Shown here piece after piece: positions 14,557 through 26,752 of a DNA stretch of 64,000 bases. The stretch lies in the NCBI RefSeq assembly GCF_002865645.1, contig NW_020194672.1, positions 3,868 through 67,867 on the forward strand, in the 5' to 3' direction. A model generated the notes under the pieces. That model was not told the origin of the DNA. It did not search any database and saw nothing but the letters and a program-made list of their open reading frames with translations. Position numbers and translations under genes: made by a program. Within the stretch, counting starts at the first letter, position 1; each line of letters opens with the position of its first letter. Source of the DNA: Hyaloscypha bicolor E. Taxonomy: Eukaryota; Ascomycota; Leotiomycetes; Helotiales; Hyaloscyphaceae.

Positions 14557-15699
14557 CTTTAGCTTAATTTAAGCTTTTTATTACTACTATAATATTACCT
14601 TATTATAATACTAATTCTAAAAATAACTAGAATACCTGTATTATTATTATTATAATTATTCTATTTTTAAAAAATATTAGAAAGTAGAAAAAAATAATAG
14701 TTTAAAAATACTAAATTCCTAGAATTAAGAAATTAAATAATATAAAATAGGAAACTAAAAATAAAGAAGAAAAATAGAGCCTAGTATTATATCTAGTAAT
14801 AATATTAGAGGAAATAGAAAAATACCCGGATTTTTTATAAATTCTTTTATTTTAGGTTTAGGAATTTAGGAAATTAATAATATTTTTAAAGAAACTAAAA
14901 TAGAAAAGATTCTAGTTAAAATATTATTAAGAGTAATTCCGGATTTAATAGAAAAGAAAATAAAAAGAATATTAAATAAAGATATTTCCTAATAATAAAG
15001 AAATATATTTCCGAAGCTATAAAACCTGGAATCTAAAACTAGAAAGAATTCTAAAATATATAAGAATTTAAGGAAAGTATTTTAGAATATTAGATAAAAA
15101 GATATTTTCTATATCTAAATAAAAAGAAGCTAAATAGAAAGATTATAAATTTCAGAAATTAGATAAAAATAATACTAGAGAAAATAGCTATAGCTTTTAA
15201 AAAAAAAGATAATAACTATAATTTATTTCTAGTTATAGGAATATATAAAATAAAAAATAAAAAGATTTAACTAGTAAATACTAATAATAGAATTAGAAAA
15301 GGTTCTAATAAATATCTAAACTAGTTTAAAAGATTCAAAGCTAGAGAATATCTATAAAAATATATTAGGAAATATAAAGATTATTTTTTACTAAAAATAT
15401 TAGCTATTTTAAAAAGTTAATAACTTATTCCGGAATATTTTAAATAATTAAATATAAAGCCTAATAAGAAAAGAATTTTCTGTATCCTAAAGCTCTAGTA
15501 CTAGTAATAATAAAAATACTATTAGAATATTTAAATTATATAATTCTTAAGAAATATAATAGACTTTACCGGAATTTTTAATTTTTAATTATAAAAAAAG
15601 TTATTAAAACTTATAAACTAATTAATACTATTATAAAAATGAATTTAATAATTCTATAAAATATTAATCTATTTTTATTTATTAATAAGATTTCGGAAG

Positions 15700-18130
15700 A
15701 ATTTACTAGATATATTTATATTTTTTTAATTAATTTCTTTTCTAAATATAATTAATTTATACTAAATACTTATAATAGAAATTTAATTATATTTATAATA
15801 TTTCTAAGGCTATTAAAAATAACTATATTATTTCAGGAAACTACTAATTCTATTATATAGTTTATATAAATTATTATAATTATTCTAGAGAATCTATTTC
15901 CCAAAATTATTATACTATTTATTAATAATATTAGAATTAAGAAATCTTATATAGATTATAATAAATAACTTATTTTATCTAATATTTAGCGTTTTATATT
16001 TAAATAAATCAGAGCTAGTATTAAAGAAAAATTATTATTATTATTAGCTTTATTTATAAAGTATTTAAAAGAAGTCTTTTAAGTTTAGAAATTATTATTT
16101 ATTACTATATTTGAATTAAAGACTTTATAATTATTACTAAATCTATTTATTATTTAATAAGGAAAAATATAATATAGAAATAGAATAATAAATAAATATA
16201 AATTATATAAATCTTTTAAGAAAAGCTTATTACTATTTTAATACTTTATAAATTATATTATAATTTATTAGAAAATTAAAAAATAATTATATTAATAATA
16301 AATACTAGTCTAGATAAATAAGGTAAAACTTTTAGTTAATATAATAATAAAGAAAAAAAGAAAGTTATATAATATAAATTTAAAATAATACTAAATAAAG
16401 ATATAATATTACTAAAAGAAAATATCGAGAACTAGTAAAGTATTTATAGAAAATATAATTCTAGTTATATAAAGTTTACTTTATTCTTAAACTAAATACT
16501 AATATATTTATTATATAGCTAAGTAAAGGGGCTATAGATTTTCTTAAAGCTCTAATTATTTATTAGCTAGTATAAATTCAATTATTTAATTTTAAAATCA
16601 AATATATTAAAGAAACTAAGTATATTACTATTAATAAATTATTAAAATATATATAATAAAAAGATAATACTAAAAATAATAAGAATATTAATAAATAATT
16701 CGTAATAGAGCTTAATATTATTAGAATAATACCTATTAAATAGAAAGTTTAGTTAAAAGAAATAGTTCCGGTTTAGTTATATAATATTATTTTAAGAAAT
16801 CAGATTTCTAAAACCTTTATTAGATATTTGAATAATAGTATTTAATTACTAGAGATTAATAATTAAAGCCTTATTATATCTAAAAATAAATTAGTAATAT
16901 TAAAAAATAATAATATCCGGAAATTATATAATAAAAGCTATAGCCTTTTATATATAACTTCTAATAAAATAATAAATAATAATATTAACTTTTATACTTT
17001 ATTTAATAACCCGACTATTTTACTAGATCTTTTAGATAATAGCTATTTTAAATAATACTAGAATATTATATAATATCTTATAATACTCTTTAGATTAGAA
17101 GAAATATCTAGAATCAAATTTCGAAAGCTAAATAGAAAAGCTTTAAATTATAATATAAGAAATTAATTATTATAAAGAGTTATATCTAAAATATATCTAT
17201 TTTGGCTTATTATTGATAACTAAAAATAAAGGGAAATTATTATTAAAAAGCTATATAATAAGATTAGATATACCGGGAAAAAAAGTACTTTTTATTTAGT
17301 AACTAGTTATTATTACTAGAAAGGTTATTATAACTATATATAAAAGTATATTAGTATTTATAAAATCTATTAATATAAGAATAAAAAAAGATAAGAAAAA
17401 GCTATATTTTTTTCTATTATTTTAGAATTAATATAATTAAATTATTAGATTATAAAGAATATAACTTATTAGTTATTATTAAAGATAACTTTTTAGAATA
17501 AATTAAAGCTAGATTTTTAAAGAACCTAACTAGTAAAAAGATTACTAAGTTTATTTAGGAAGAAATTATTTATAAATATAATTTATTTAAATAGCTCAAA
17601 ATAAATAATAAATTAGAATTTAAAGAAATAGTAATTCAGGAATTTAATAAATTAGGAATTAATAGAATTATTATTTTGGCCTATAATTCTAAAAGAAATA
17701 ATATAATTAAAAAAGAATATTAATTAATTATTTAAATATTTATTATACTTATAATAAGTAAAAAGAAGCCCTAAATAGATTTATTATTATATATTTTATT
17801 TACTAGTCGAGTTACTATATATAGGCTAATTGGATTTATTTTCTTTTATATAGTCTATAATAAGAAAGCTATACTATTTATAGAAATATATTTTCTAATC
17901 TAGAAAATACTTAAATAAAATAAAGCCTATAATAAAGAAATATTTCTAGAAATATATATAAAGCAGATATAAATAAGAAATAAAGATATTAAAAAAGCCA
18001 GAATAAAGAAAAATAGAAGATACTAAAAGAAAAAGAAGTAATTTAATATTATTTATTAGATTTATTTAAAGCCTATTTCCAAAAAGAATCTAGTTTTTAT
18101 ATATAATATTAAATTAATAAATTAAAATAA
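15700..18130 (+). mobile_element. RIP-degraded Ty3/gypsy pol region
   Basis: Plus-strand translation with stops ignored gives a gypsy-type reverse transcriptase. A stretch around 15,732-15,920 reads like the palm subdomain of fungal gypsy elements and ends in FINNIRIK at 15,918, where the family has a V/IDD active site; both D-to-N changes are G-to-A. Downstream, 17,454-17,930 reads as an integrase core: KEYNLLVIIKDN, then EFNKLGINRIIILAYNSK, then LFTSRVTIYRLIGFI, matching the usual order of the core and its end. The opposite orientation and different sequence make it separate from the element at 6.3-12.9 kb. Boundaries are uncertain because no LTR pair was identified. Confidence 0.75.
16924..16960 (+). 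repeat. 37-bp dispersed repeat, more RIPed copy
   Basis: This matches 23,257-23,293 over 37 bp. The four differences are all A here against G there, that is, one-directional G-to-A changes. The motif contains GCCTTTTATATATAACTT. It may be a shared terminus of related elements. Confidence 0.6.
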
Positions 18131-19963
18131 ATTAAAGAATATAAAGTTATTATATTACTAATTTAGCCTATATAAAATAAAATATATGAATTAATTAAAA
18201 GAATACTATATATTAAAAGAGTTTAATAGTATTATATTCTAAAGAATATATACCGGGAATTAATTTAAATAATTTATTAAAAGAAATAAATTCTAATACT
18301 TTTCTAAAAACGAAATTAATAATAAATATTTTAAGATAGATATAAAGTTAGAAAAGAAAGTAATTATAAAATATTATAAATAAAATAGTATTTAGGAAAT
18401 CGAAAAAGCTATTAGTATTATTATATATATTCTAAAATTACTAAAATTAGAAAAAATAAAATATATTTCTTTTATAAAGAACTAAAAGAAAGTATTTAAT
18501 AATAGAAGCTCTTTTTAACCTAAAATAAAGCTTATTATTTTTAATTCTTTATATATCTTTTATTTTCTTTCTTCTAATTATTATTTATAGCCTTTTAGAA
18601 AATATTATTATTAGATTACTATTTTAGAAAATAAATAAGCTTTATTATTATTTATTTATTACTATTATAATACATTTTATTAAATAATATTCTTAATATA
18701 AAATTCTATTACTAGATCTTAAAAATTAAATATAAATTTTTTTTAATATAAATAAATAAGAAATCGAAAAGTTATCTTATAAACTCTTAATTCCGAATTA
18801 TAATACTTTTTAGAAAGTTCTTATAATACAAATAGTTATTATATATAGAAAAGAAAAAAAGAAAAAGGCCTTTTATATATTTTTAGAAAAAAGGAAATAC
18901 TAAACTAGAAGCCTTTTAAAAGCTTTACTTGCCTTTTTAGCTAGCTATTTTTATAGCTTATATTAGTCTAAAGCTTAATTATAATACTTATAAATCTCGA
19001 TTTTAACTTGAATTACTATTATAAATTTATTTATAATATCTAAATAAACTTTCTAATTAGAAGCCTTATAAAAGAAAAGAGAAACCTTATTAAATCTAAT
19101 AGTTATTTCCAAAGATATTTAATAATATATAATTCTAGAAATATTTTAGATATTAGATAAACTAGATTTATCTATTTAAAAGCCTACTTTATACCGAGAA
19201 ATCTATTTCCTCTTTTATATAATTATAGCTATATTTAAAACTTATATCGAGATTTAATTAATATATTATATATTTCTATTTTTATATAAAGAGAACTTCT
19301 TTTATATAGAATCTATTCCCTAATTATAATACTATTTTATTATTAGAAACTAATTACTTTTTTAAAAAGCTAATATAATTTATTAATTCTTACTATTAAT
19401 TTATTTTTTATTATTAAATATTACTTAAATAGTTAAGAAAATACTTTTAATTCCTATATCCTTAATACTAACTCAAAATACTAAATTTTATTATATTTTA
19501 TATTTATTTTAATATTAATTATTTTAAATTTAATAATAGTATTATAAATTCTATTTATATTATTTTAGAATTATTTTTTCTATAATCTTTAAAGCCTTTA
19601 ATATTACTTTCTTAAATATAAATATTATTTTAAAGCTCTAACTAATTAAATAGCTTTTTGCTATATAAAATCGACTTTAATAAATATTAAATAGTTATAA
19701 TTAGCTTTTAAAAGAAATACAAATTAGTTTTAAAAAAAATTATTTTAAATTATTTCTTAATTCTATTATTCTAATTTCTTTTCTATTAATATTTATTTTA
19801 TACTTTCCTAATATTTTTAATATATTTATATATCTTATCTTTTATATATTTCCTATATTATTTCTTTTCTTTTATATTATTCTTTAAATTAATAGAGATA
19901 TTTCTAAATAAATAAAAAATTAAAATATATTTATATTATAAAATTTTTATTATTTTCGTCTAT
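18131..19963. repeat. AT-rich, RIP-degraded sequence
   Basis: This is continuation of the degenerate block. No open frames and no recognisable motifs were seen. It is probably the 3' part of the upstream element plus other repeat debris. Confidence 0.5.
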
Positions 19964-20132
19964 ATTCTAATACTTTAGATATTCTAATACTTTAGATATT
20001 CTAATACTTTAGATATTCTAATACTTTAGATATTCTAATACTTTAGATATCTAATACTTTAGATATTCTAATACTTTAGATATTCTAATACTTTAGATAT
20101 TCTAATACTTTAGATATTCTAATACTTTAGAT
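19964..20132. repeat. 17-bp minisatellite, ten copies
   Basis: The unit ATTCTAATACTTTAGAT is repeated head to tail ten times. Nine copies are 17 bp; the sixth (20,049-20,064) is 16 bp, lacking one T. Copies are otherwise identical, in contrast to the heavily diverged surroundings, so the array expanded after, or escaped, RIP. The unit is shorter than a CRISPR repeat and has no spacers. Confidence 0.95.
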
Positions 20133-23100
20133 ATTATTACTATATTTATATTTCTATTATATTATCTTTTTATTTCCCTATTATTATTATTTAGTTTAAT
20201 CTGCCTTAATTATTTTCTAGGTTATATTTTTTTCTATAATAAAAGCTTAATTCTATATTTTATCTTTTATAATTATTTTTAATTTATAATTATATTACCT
20301 TAAATATATCTAATTATAATACCTATTTTCTCTATTATATATACTATTATTTTAGCTTTGTTTTTTTATTAAAAAGAAAGAAAACTCGAATATATATAAT
20401 ATCTTTATATAATTTAAATCTATTCTAATTTATTCTTTATTTTAGAAAGTATTTAAAAGAAATCCTTATAATTTTAAGAATTTTTAATTCTATAACCTAT
20501 AACTATTATACTAATAATATTTATATAATTCCTTTAAAAATAATAAAATAGTTAAAGAATAGGTTTCTTAAGCTAGTAAAGTATAATAGCTAGTTTTTAT
20601 AAGCTATAGTATTATTAAAAGCCTATAAATTAATAGTATTAAGGTTTAGAATATTAAAGAAGCTTAGGTAATTATAAAACTAGACTAGAATTAACTAAGA
20701 AAAAGCTAAAGAATTATTAAGCTAATAATAAAGAATTTGAAAATATTATTAAAGATATTACTAAAAATAAATAAGAAAAGCTTAATAAAATTAAAACTAT
20801 AGTAAATAGTTTTAAAACCAAGAATTAAAATAAAATCATATAATATAGTAAAGCCTTTAGCTAATATATTAATAATATCTATAATAATCTTAGTAAAAAT
20901 ATTTATAAGAAGTTATATTCTTTTTTTAAAATAAAAGCTTTAATATATAAAGTTATTTAATTAATTAATAAAGCTATTTTAGAATATATTAAAAATAAGA
21001 AGTATTAGAATACTAGTATATTTACTAAATTAGATATTATTAAAATATTCAAATATATTAAAGCTATTTCGGAATCTAGAGAATTAGTTTTTAAGCTATT
21101 ATTAGCTAATATTTTTAAAGCTAGATAATATATCTTTAAAAATTCCGGAATTCTAATTAAAGAAATTTATAGTAATAAACCTTTTTCTACTTTCCGAAAT
21201 AAGTCTAAAAAATAGATTCCTATTATAATTTCAGCTTTAATTTAATTAGATCTAACTAATAAAAATAAAGCTAATTTAATATAGCCTAGTAATAATTCTA
21301 TTAATAAAACTAGTAGAACTAGTATAACTAGTTAAAAAGAACCTAATAAAAAAAGAGAATAAACTAAACTTAAAACTTCTAATAAATAGCAAAAATCCGA
21401 GTACTAGTCTAAATATAAGGCTAATAAAATAAAGGAAAATAAAAAAGAGGTAAATAAAAAGAAATTCTTTATTTTAAAGAAAAAAATACTATCTAGAAAA
21501 ACTTTTATAACTATATTTAGAACCAAGAAATAAAAGATTAAGAATATTAAGTTTAAAGAAATTAAAAGTAATAAATATATTTATAAAATACTAGCTAAAT
21601 AAAAGTTAATACTTGTTTAATAAAATAAGTATATCTTTAAAAATATATATAATAATATTTTAGGATTTATTTATAAATAAAAATATTATAGAATTAATAA
21701 TGAATTTCTTAAAGCTTTTTATAAAATATATATTTAATAGCTTACTAATATTCTATTTATTAATATAAGAGATAAGAATATTTATAAGAATATTCTAAAG
21801 CTAGTTATTATAATTTATAAAATTACTAAAAGTAAGAAATATGTTTTTATTATTTGAGTAAATAAAGAGATATAGGATTTCTTTTTAGAAAACCAAGAGA
21901 TTATAAAATATAAATATAAGTATTATATTTTTAATTAATTTTATCTAAATCTATAGCTTTAATTTAATATTATAATTTCTATTTCTAAATCTAGTATTAG
22001 TAATCTAAATATAAATAATTATATTTATAAAAAGAACTATCTGAAATAGATTAAAAAGTTTAGTATTTAAGAGCTCTTAATATAGAAAATAAAGATATTA
22101 TAATTTTATTTCCGAAAAAATAATATAATAAGGTATAGAAATCTAGATAATAGCTATTTTATTTTAGTCTTTTAACTCTTAATAGCAGATCTATTAATAT
22201 AGCTCGGATTTTATAAGGTATTAAATAAGTATTTTATTTATCTAATTATTTATTCTTAGCTAGCCTAATATTATATTTCTAGAAATATTAATTATAATTA
22301 ATATAAAAGTAATATTAAAGATCTAGCTATTACTAAAGCTTTAAATAGGGAATTCTACCTTAATAAAAAGTATTAGAATATTAGCTATATATTTTTTTAT
22401 AAATTATAAAAAAACTATTACTTTTAGTAAAAAGTTTTTTTTAAGAATATTAATTACTTTTCTATTCCTAATAATTTTAAGCCGGAAATAGTAAAGAAAA
22501 TAGGCAAGTATTTACTAAAAGTAATAAAAAGAAAGACTTCGAATATAGTCTATTTAATTAGATAAATAAATACTTTTAGCTAGGTAATTTATAAGTCTGG
22601 AATTATAGGCAAGTAATAATTCTCGAATAATATAGAAATTAAAAAATAGCTTAATAATAATTTACTATTTAATAGGCCTTTTATTATAATTCTAATAAGT
22701 CTAGTTATTATTAAGAATAGAATATATAAAAATAAAATCTTTTATAAGGTTATGAAAGCCTTTTATCCAGAACTTTCCCTTTTTATTAAAAATTAATTTA
22801 AAAATACTATGAATAATACAAAATTCGAAAGAACTATTTATTTAAAATATATTAGTATAATATATAATATAATTTATTATAATAAGCCTTTTTAATACCT
22901 AGTAATAAAGGCAGAAATTAAGTAATAATTAAAGATAAATATTAATTAATATAAAGAACTATATCGGATTCAATATAAAAATATAGTTAAGCGGATTTGA
23001 ATTATCTTTAAATAAGTTCGGGAGTATGAAATAAGACTATTTAAAGGTAATAGATCTTATTTTAGATATATTAAGGAGAAATTAGATTAGCTAATAGAGA

Positions 23101-23256
23101 AGAATCCTGATTATTTTATTATTTCGGATTCTAAATAGGATTTTTCTATTAGTTTTAGTATTTAGGAGACAAGTACAAATAAATAGGGGATCAAATATAA
23201 TATAGTAGGCTATACCTTCCAAAAATCATATTATTTTAGCGGTTTTAAGGTTTTAG
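20133..23256. repeat. AT-rich, RIP-degraded sequence with coding remnants
   Basis: Plus-strand reading frames between about 20,600 and 23,150 keep codon-like structure once TAA/TAG are read as former CAA/CAG, ending in an Asp/Ser-rich tail near 23,130. This suggests one or more dead element proteins, but I do not recognise the family. No intact gene is present. The right end of this stretch is the transition to normal composition. Confidence 0.5.
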
Positions 23257-23293
23257 TTATATAGTAAAGGCTGTGGCCTTTTATATATAACTT
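23257..23293 (+). repeat. 37-bp dispersed repeat, less mutated copy
   Basis: This copy keeps GGCTGTGGCC where the copy at 16,924-16,960 has AGCTATAGCC. It lies at the right edge of the AT-rich block, where base composition becomes normal. Confidence 0.6.
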
Positions 23294-23820
23294 GCGGGAA
23301 CTATATAAGAAATCTGGTTTTTCTATAGTCCTAGATAATAATTCCTCCTCTATATTTAATTAATTAAGCTTTTGTATACTATATACTATTTATGCTTTAC
23401 TATTTACGCTTTTAATCTTGTTATTTTGCTATCAAGTCACGTTTTATACTCTGGTGTATTTTATATGGGTTTTTGTCTTGTTACAGTTTCCCTCCCATAG
23501 TAGCCGGACAAGTTTATAGCGCTAATAAAAGGTCAAACGAAAGATTCGGGAGTACTATATGCTAGTTAGAGGAGCACTTTAGTAAGGTCAGTCTGTATTA
23601 TCTTCATTAATCTAATCCAATGCATTCTTGAATACTCGATATAGCTTCTCACAAATCGAAGTAAAAGAATTACGAAATGCATCTAGCCTATTACTAATAA
23701 AGTTGGCTTTAATAATATCTGATCTAGATTTATTCGCCATAGTATCAGGCCATGTCTGTGCGGATGGAGCGATATTAAACTTTGGGAGAAGGTCGTCTAT
23801 CGGGATTACTCCGGGTAAAT
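23294..23820. other. Transition from AT-rich block to normal composition
   Basis: GC content rises over a few hundred bases. A 65-codon frame at 23,628-23,825 (plus) has no recognisable domain and I do not call it a gene. Nothing else is visible. Confidence 0.5.
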
Positions 23821-24166
23821 TGTGAGGCTGAACTAGGGGTCACGTGCTATTTGACAGGAGGTATCCAAAATCTGCTCCAACAGAAACCCGGATTCCCGGG
23901 CAAAATTCGGTAAGGAAACTATAGCCGGGGTATACAGGAGGCCAAAATGGGTTCCACATTATGGTGCGCAGGCTGACTAAGAGCGTGCTCAGGATACTCA
24001 GGCTCTGCTCAGGCTTGCTCGGGCTTGCTCAGGCTCTGCTCCGGTATGCTCACCCTCGGCTCAGGTGTGCTCACCCTCAGCTCAGGTTAAAGCAGCAGTT
24101 GCTTACGTCCGCAGACTAAAAGGGAACCAGCGAAAGGGAAAAGTAATACTGAGTCTAGGGGTATCG
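23821..24166 (+). mobile_element. Truncated LTR-like element, plus-strand copy
   Basis: The copy starts TGTGAGGCTGAA and is similar to the reverse complement of 29,862-30,183, including GGCCAAAATGG, GCGTGCTCAGG-type words, GCAGCAGTTGC and GTCCGCAGACTAAAA. Similarity stops near 24,166, in the middle of the longer copy, so this one is truncated at its 3' side. It has an expanded array of GCTCAGG/GCTCACC-type words (about 23,985-24,090). It is not visibly RIPed, unlike the block to its left. Confidence 0.65.
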
Positions 24167-24257
24167 GATCTTATTCTACTGGGCGCTTCCCAGCGATAAT
24201 GGCGGCGCCCATGGCAGGATAGGGGAAATAGAAGCGCTTCCAATACAATCAGAAAAT

Positions 24258-24596
24258 GATATTTTCTGTATATTCGACGTCTTTCCGCCCAATTCCCCAA
24301 TATCGCTCGATATATTCAAAGACCCACAACCGGAAAATCAGATTCATGTGGATCTTTTCTGCACATTTGATGTCTTTCCGCCTGGTTCCTTAACCTCGCC
24401 TTATATCTTCAAAGATATAATCGTTTTAGAAATCGGAAGTTGGTCTCAATTTAGAGGCCACCGAGAATTCTTGGCCTTGATGTTAGTACTTATAAGAGGA
24501 GATAGTGTTTATAAGCGGGTTGGCATTATAAAGTTCTATGAATATTCTGGATTTTGGAGTGAAGCGTGGGAAATTCGGAATATTGATATTATTTGA
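24258..24596 (+). pseudogene. Coding remnant with internal duplication, HET-like tail possible
   Basis: A plus-strand frame carries two diverged tandem copies of a unit of about 94 bp (24,258-24,322 and 24,352-24,414), each encoding FxxFDVFPP followed by an IFKD motif about 14 residues later. The frame continues to a stop at 24,594-24,596 through REFLALMLVL and a W-rich end. The general look (a FLALMLV-type strand followed by a Gly/Arg loop) reminded me of the C-terminal end of fungal heterokaryon-incompatibility-type proteins, but that is an impression, not a match I can prove. There is no convincing start codon or N-terminal domain. Confidence 0.3.
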
Positions 24597-26752
24597 ACTT
24601 TTGCTTTAATTTAGGCTTGACTCAGTTATATTCCCATGCTTTTTATATAGGCCTGACTTTTCATGGTCTAATAGCGGTTCAGCGGCCTCGCAAAACTACG
24701 AACCCCCGGCGTCCAAACCGGCTATCTCTAGCATCAACGGCGATATATTCGTTGCCCAAAGAATATATCGCCAAGGACTAAGAGGAAATAGACCACATCT
24801 ATTGTCATAATAGATAGCATGTTATTAAACGTTAGCAAAACAGTCATACTAGGAGACAACGAATAAGGCAGCTTATAGCAAGTACAATATTCTCGCAATC
24901 GCAGTATTAATTGCAGCTCTCGGCCCATTAATAGTAATGCTCTACGGAATTGTGCCTTTTATATGCTTGCGCACAACTATAACATTCTCCTCAACCCCAT
25001 TCTCCGTTAAGATCGCTATTTTAGAGGCCGAATCGCCACTAATACGCTCTTTCGAATTCGGTTTCCTTATAACAATATACCGTCTATTAAGCTTAGCATC
25101 GATCCAGCGCTGTTTAGCACAGTGGTTCTCTGAACTAAAGGTGGAGATCAGGAGCAGTAACGGAACAATCTTGTCTCCAAGTGCAAGCAAAGGTAAAGAG
25201 CCGCATCTGCTTGTGATATTCGAGTCCACAGAACTTGAAAGTATGCAAGTCATGGAAAAGTCGTATACTGTCAGGGATTTGCCGCACGGTTTGTTGTACA
25301 AAGACGTGCTTGAAACCTCATGACTGTTACGTCAGCAGCCGCCGCTAGGGAAGGACTACTTAGCTAGCTGGCCCCCATAGAGAATAGATCATCTTTTTGC
25401 CCCTCTCTTTTGGCATTCGCCATTCGTGAGGACTAGGGAGGTCTCTCCCGTGACAACGACTCACTTGCCGCGTACGCTGGGAGACGGCGCTTCATCAGAC
25501 TTTTGGAAATTCTTCCCGGAGGATTTTAAGTCAGATATCAGTTTTTGCCCGCTCCATTGGAAGCGCTGTAAGAATATTCAAACAGTCTCTCTCGCAGAGG
25601 GCGAAGGAAAGTTCACCACGACTCAGCTTGAGGATTGGTGCATCAGGAACCAATAGAGAGATCAAGAACATAAGAAACTAAATTACCAAAATTTGTTGAC
25701 GTCTTTTGGTGAATTACCAAGTGAATTACCACCATTCTTGTCTCTGTATTGTGTAATTATGGTCGGTAGGGGCTCAAATGGAATGTTCCAGAAGACCCAG
25801 GAGCTCGGAAGCTCAAATTGTAGATCGTGCTGTTTAGGCTGTCAAATATCTTATAGATTTCTTCAGCTCTAGCAAAGAGATTTCTCTACTTCGTAAAGAA
25901 ATGCTTCTGGATAGAGAGTAAGTAAGTATGGGTGCGAGAGGGAAATTGCATCTGGAAACATTGACAGAGCGATTCAGATTCGGTCTGTAATCCTTTGCTT
26001 CAAACTGCTTCAGATATTCTAGGACAACGTTGTATGTCTTGGTGTTAATGCAATCCGCTTTGTGAGTCCTTGCTACTACTCATTTTTCTGCCATTGCAAT
26101 CCAGCACCACGATGGGATTCTCGCCTTCTCATTTTCCCATACTTCCACTCAATCTTGGGTTTTGAAGGATTCTCCAAAGATTTTAACTGCGTGATCCCAA
26201 TTCTTCTCGTCACTCGACGTCCTGCCACTCACTATATTGCCCAAAATACTCCACATATATTATATCCAAGCCTACAAAATCCTCAACCTCACTCACAAAC
26301 TTACCTTCATCATGGTTGCCCATTAAACTCTATCGGTTGGGCTGTTGTCAGGGTTGTACCTCGCTTGAAGAAGAAAAAGAAAAAGAGAGATCATTACAAG
26401 GCCTACTCTTCTAAGTTGTATTAAGTTACTAAATCTTTATATAAAAATATGAAAACTTTATATATAAGTATAAATAATTTATATATTTGTAATATAAAAA
26501 GTGAATTAATACAGTGTAAGAGCATATAGATCTTTTATTGTCGTATTAAAACTTATTTATGTTTGAAGTTGAGAGAAAAAGTGTGAGTAAGGGACAACCC
26601 TGGCCGCAGCGGAACGGAACCAACCTAGATTTAGTCCAAACTAAAACTTTTACCAAAATAGACCATATTATATCAGAGGCTTCTTTAAAGCGTGTCTAGG
26701 GATATAAACCTTAATTCAATATTTGCTATGGATCCCTATGTCAAGATCATCT
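24597..26752. other. Gene-poor interval left of MGS1
   Basis: Overlapping frames on both strands at 24,937-25,323 (128 codons plus; 119 codons minus) have no recognisable domain and cannot both be real, so neither is called. An AT-rich stretch lies at 26,400-26,540. The right end should contain the MGS1 3' UTR. I see no other gene, tRNA or repeat. Confidence 0.45.

Noticed and set aside
19964..20132. CRISPR-like array
   Set aside because: Units are contiguous with no spacers, are only 17 bp, and the organism is a fungus; it is a minisatellite.
24937..25323. Overlapping open frames on both strands (128 and 119 codons)
   Set aside because: Neither has a recognisable domain, both strands are open over the same bases, and the sequence adjoins degenerate remnants; one at most could be real and I cannot tell which.
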